Below, piece by piece: positions 43,950-45,764 of a stretch of 45,764 nt of DNA. Below the pieces are notes generated by a model, which saw nothing but the letters and a program-made list of their open reading frames with translations, did not search any database and was not told the DNA's origin. Both the position numbers and the translations under genes were made by a program. The stretch lies in the NCBI GenBank assembly GCA_030019205.1, contig JASEFH010000021.1:1-45764 (forward strand), read 5' to 3'. The stretch comes from Methanomicrobiales archaeon (GTDB lineage: Archaea; Halobacteriota; Methanomicrobia; Methanomicrobiales; JACTUA01). Position 1 is the first letter of the stretch; every line of letters starts with the position of its first letter.

Positions 43950-44390
43950 GCGGACCGCCTTCCTCGATCACCCTGGATACGGACGGTGTACTCCGCGATC
44001 GGAATCTTCCTGCCCGAGCGTTCCAGGGCTCGTCGCAGGACGTAGTTCACCCCGTGGCAGCAGGGCACCTCCATGTGCAGCACCGTGATCGAACGGATGG
44101 TATGGAGGATGAAGATGTCCGCCAGTCTCTCGACGTAATCCTCGATGTCCTCGTCCAGTTTCGGGCAGAAGACGATCGCGATCCGCCCCCGCAGGAAGTC
44201 GCGGTGGAAGTCCGCGTAGGCGGAGGGTACGCAGTCCGCGGCGACGGGGAGATCCGCGTCTCGATGCAGGGGGCGGCCGGGTTCGGTAGCCGCAGCTGCA
44301 CGGGCCACTGCCGCAGTTCCGATGCTGCGGGCCGCCGGGCCCGGGCACTCCGCCGCGGGAGCCGGACGATGCCGGGAGCCGCCCGCATGC
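43950..44390 (-). pseudogene. 4Fe-4S ferredoxin-type protein, C-terminal remnant with a frameshift
   Basis: On the minus strand, one frame from about 44390 gives SELRQWPVQLRLPNPAAPC. The frame at 44308 continues with RDADLPVAADCVPSAYADFH, RDFLRGRIAIVFCPKLDEDI, LADIFILHTIRSITVLHMEV and PCCHGVNYVLRRALERSGRK, ending EYTVRIQG. This is the C-terminal domain of a methanogen protein family whose N-terminus carries two 4Fe-4S clusters. The N-terminal cluster part and the start are missing, the frame shifts near 44300, and the normal stop is absent: translation would run on into the helicase gene. Function of intact members is probably electron transfer. Confidence 0.65.
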
Positions 44391-44403
44391 CGCGGGGAGC
44401 CCG

Positions 44404-44949
44404 TCAGGCGCTCTCTTTCTCCTTCGGGGTGATGATATACTCCTCGATGAGCTGATACGGCTTGTGGTCTACCGACATCTCGTTCTTCCAGTGCACGGAG
44501 TGCGGGTCAGAGGCATCCCAGGTGAACCGCAGCTTCACGGGCGAGTCTCCCATCGACTCCATGATCAGGGCATCCCCCTCGATTCTGCCATGGAACATGA
44601 ACGAAGCGCCGTTGCTGTCGACGCCCACCGCCCGATACTCGCGGGCGCGCGGATCCCACCCGGCGACCCAGTGCGCCTTCCAGGTCAGAATTTTCTTCCC
44701 CCCCACGAACTGGTCCTGTTCGAAATGGCAGGAGAGCCAGAGGCCGTCGATGATCCACGCGCAGGTCGCACGCCCGCTCGCTGCCATCTCCGGCGATCCC
44801 GCCCCCATCCCGCCGGCCTTCACGGTCCCCGTCCAGGTGCCATCCCCGTGGAACCGCTCCAGCGCCCGGGTCTCGGGAGTGGGTTCGAGTATCGCCGGGG
44901 CCCAGGGCGCACTGGTCCCGCGTTCCGTATCGTCTGAACTATCGGTCAT
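44404..44949 (-). CDS. DUF1579 family protein
   Basis: The 181-aa product has a polar N-terminus (MTDSSDDTERGTSAPWAP), then LERFHGDGTWTGTVKAGGMG, GRATCAWIIDGLWLSCHFEQ, KILTWKAHWVAGWDPRAREY and GDSPVKLRFTWDASDPHSVH. This is the strand pattern of DUF1579 (lipocalin-like barrel) with the conserved G-x-W-x-G and G-W-D-P. No signal peptide. Family function is unknown; related folds bind small hydrophobic ligands. ATG 44949 is preferred to 44961. It lies directly beside the 4Fe-4S remnant and has the same strand; the CRISPR array begins about 190 bases upstream of it. Confidence 0.85.
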   Translation of the reverse strand: MTDSSDDTERGTSAPWAPAILEPTPETRALERFHGDGTWTGTVKAGGMGAGSPEMAASGRATCAWIIDGLWLSCHFEQDQFVGGKKILTWKAHWVAGWDPRAREYRAVGVDSNGASFMFHGRIEGDALIMESMGDSPVKLRFTWDASDPHSVHWKNEMSVDHKPYQLIEEYIITPKEKESA

Positions 44950-45136
44950 ACGGCAGAGCATGAGTGAGGGATGGCGTATTAACAGTTGCCGACGATGGGT
45001 GCGGTCTCACGAATCCGGCCGGCACGGCAGAGATAGTCTATCGCATGAATCCGACTCCCCGGGATATCTTCGGGGAGCGGCGATAACAGCCTCCGGGGAT
45101 CATTTGTCTGATAAGACCTGCAGATGTTCAGGTTCT

Positions 45137-45764
45137 CTTTTTACTCATGCACCCATGGAGGGTGCGACCAGCGGTAGACGTATCCATCGCTCGTCCCCGC
45201 ATAATTTCAACCCACGCACCCGTGAAGGGTGCGACGGGCAACCCTCATCGGGACGAACCTTATTGGGGCATTTCAACCCACGCACCCGTGAAGGGTGCGA
45301 CAACCCTGCCTGGATGTTGAGCTTCTCCGCCATGTAATTTCAACCCACGCACCCGTGAAGGGTGCGACAAGAGGAAGGCGGAATATAAGCCGAAACCGAA
45401 AACATTTCAACCCACGCACCCGTGAAGGGTGCGACTGCCGTACGTCGCGAGACTCAGCTGGGACGCTAAAGAATTTCAACCCACGCACCCGTGAAGGGTG
45501 CGACGTGGTACTGTCCCGAGTGCGGGATGCAGGTGAAGTATTTCAACCCACGCACCCGTGAAGGGTGCGACTCCCAGAGAGGACACTGCGCAGTCGCATC
45601 ATACTTATTTCAACCCACGCACCCGTGAAGGGTGCGACGGCCGTCAGGAACGCGCCGGTCACAAGCACCACATCTATTTCAACCCACGCACCCGTGAAGG
45701 GTGCGACTTTCTTCGTTCCCGCCGGGCTGCGCCTCCTGCTCCCATTTCAACCCACGCACCCGTG
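45137..45764 (-). CRISPR. CRISPR array, type I-C-like repeats, 10 repeats and 9 spacers, running off the window
   Basis: The 32-base repeat (plus-strand reading starts ATTTCAACCC and ends GGGTGCGAC) occurs at 45204, 45270, 45337, 45404, 45473, 45540, 45607 and 45676, and partly at 45744. A degenerate copy with about seven changes is at 45137-45168. Spacers are 34-37 bases: 45169-45203, 45236-45269, 45302-45336, 45369-45403, 45436-45472, 45505-45539, 45572-45606, 45639-45675 and 45708-45743. On the minus strand the repeat begins GTCGCACCC and ends GTTGAAAT with a GCACCC/GGGTGC stem, the form of type I-C repeats. The array is therefore read leftward, the degenerate copy being the old trailer end. 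No cas gene lies in the window. Confidence 0.97.

Noticed and set aside
45764-45764. cas genes within the window
   Set aside because: No Cas protein motif is present near the array; they are expected to the right of the window.
1-45764. rRNA and tRNA genes
   Set aside because: No rRNA-like sequence and no cloverleaf with conserved T-loop was noticed. Short tRNA genes with introns could be missed by eye.

Overview
The window looks like part of the chromosome of a GC-rich methanogenic archaeon, most probably of the order Methanomicrobiales. The reasons are an F420-dependent NADP oxidoreductase-like protein, DUF5518, PRC-barrel and DUF1269-type small proteins typical of that group, archaeal TATA boxes about 25-30 bp before several starts (some giving leaderless mRNAs), and a radical-SAM sulfatase-maturating enzyme. 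No rRNA, tRNA or core methanogenesis gene was seen, so the assignment is inferred from accessory genes only. This is accessory DNA: short, mostly monocistronic genes, large spacers, two IS ends and many broken genes.

Left part (1-10.3 kb): the edge of an IS5-type element cuts an already frameshifted AI-2E-family permease. A frameshifted membrane protein, a flavodoxin, an F420/NADP-type oxidoreductase, a DUF5518 membrane protein, a PRC-barrel protein and a 14-TM-type MFS exporter follow. Next come a remnant of a cation-diffusion-facilitator C-terminus, a DUF1269 protein and a complete IS (9107-9952). The transposase of that IS is split at a canonical -1 slippery site.

Middle part (10.2-23.3 kb): PsiE-like protein, cardiolipin synthase and bile-acid/Na+ symporter-like protein. 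These are followed by a run of small, probably envelope- or stress-related genes: DUF6325, two tandemly duplicated lipoproteins with paired cysteines, a LURP-one-related protein, a CCC1/VIT1-like membrane protein and an unknown protein. On the minus strand lie a 782-aa Cys-type arylsulfatase, a SHOCT protein, a second DUF6325 protein and a HEAT-repeat protein.

Right-middle part (23.4-35.6 kb): an anaerobic sulfatase-maturating radical SAM enzyme with a C-terminal SEC-C zinc motif (the likely activator of the arylsulfatase), a second DUF5518 protein and a pentameric ligand-gated ion channel homologue with a large duplicated N-terminal module. Further on are a broken unknown gene, a small multidrug export protein, an HdeD-like protein, a GH63/MGH1-like glucosidase, a decayed aquaporin, a decayed DUF1579-like gene and a second HEAT-repeat protein.

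Right end (35.8-45.8 kb): a four-PAS histidine kinase overlaps a decayed response regulator by ATGA. After it come a 1602-aa DUF4011-helicase-nuclease protein (a Hhe-type defence candidate), the remnant of a 4Fe-4S protein directly abutting it, a DUF1579 protein, and a CRISPR array with type I-C-like repeats that runs off the window. The degenerate terminal repeat and the repeat orientation place the leader, and probably the cas genes, to the right of the window.

The most interesting items are the archaeal pLGIC with an unusual N-terminal module, the sulfatase/maturase pair, the helicase-nuclease/CRISPR defence region, and the cluster of small secreted or membrane proteins. About eight genes are broken while very long frames remain intact, which suggests real decay rather than poor sequence.
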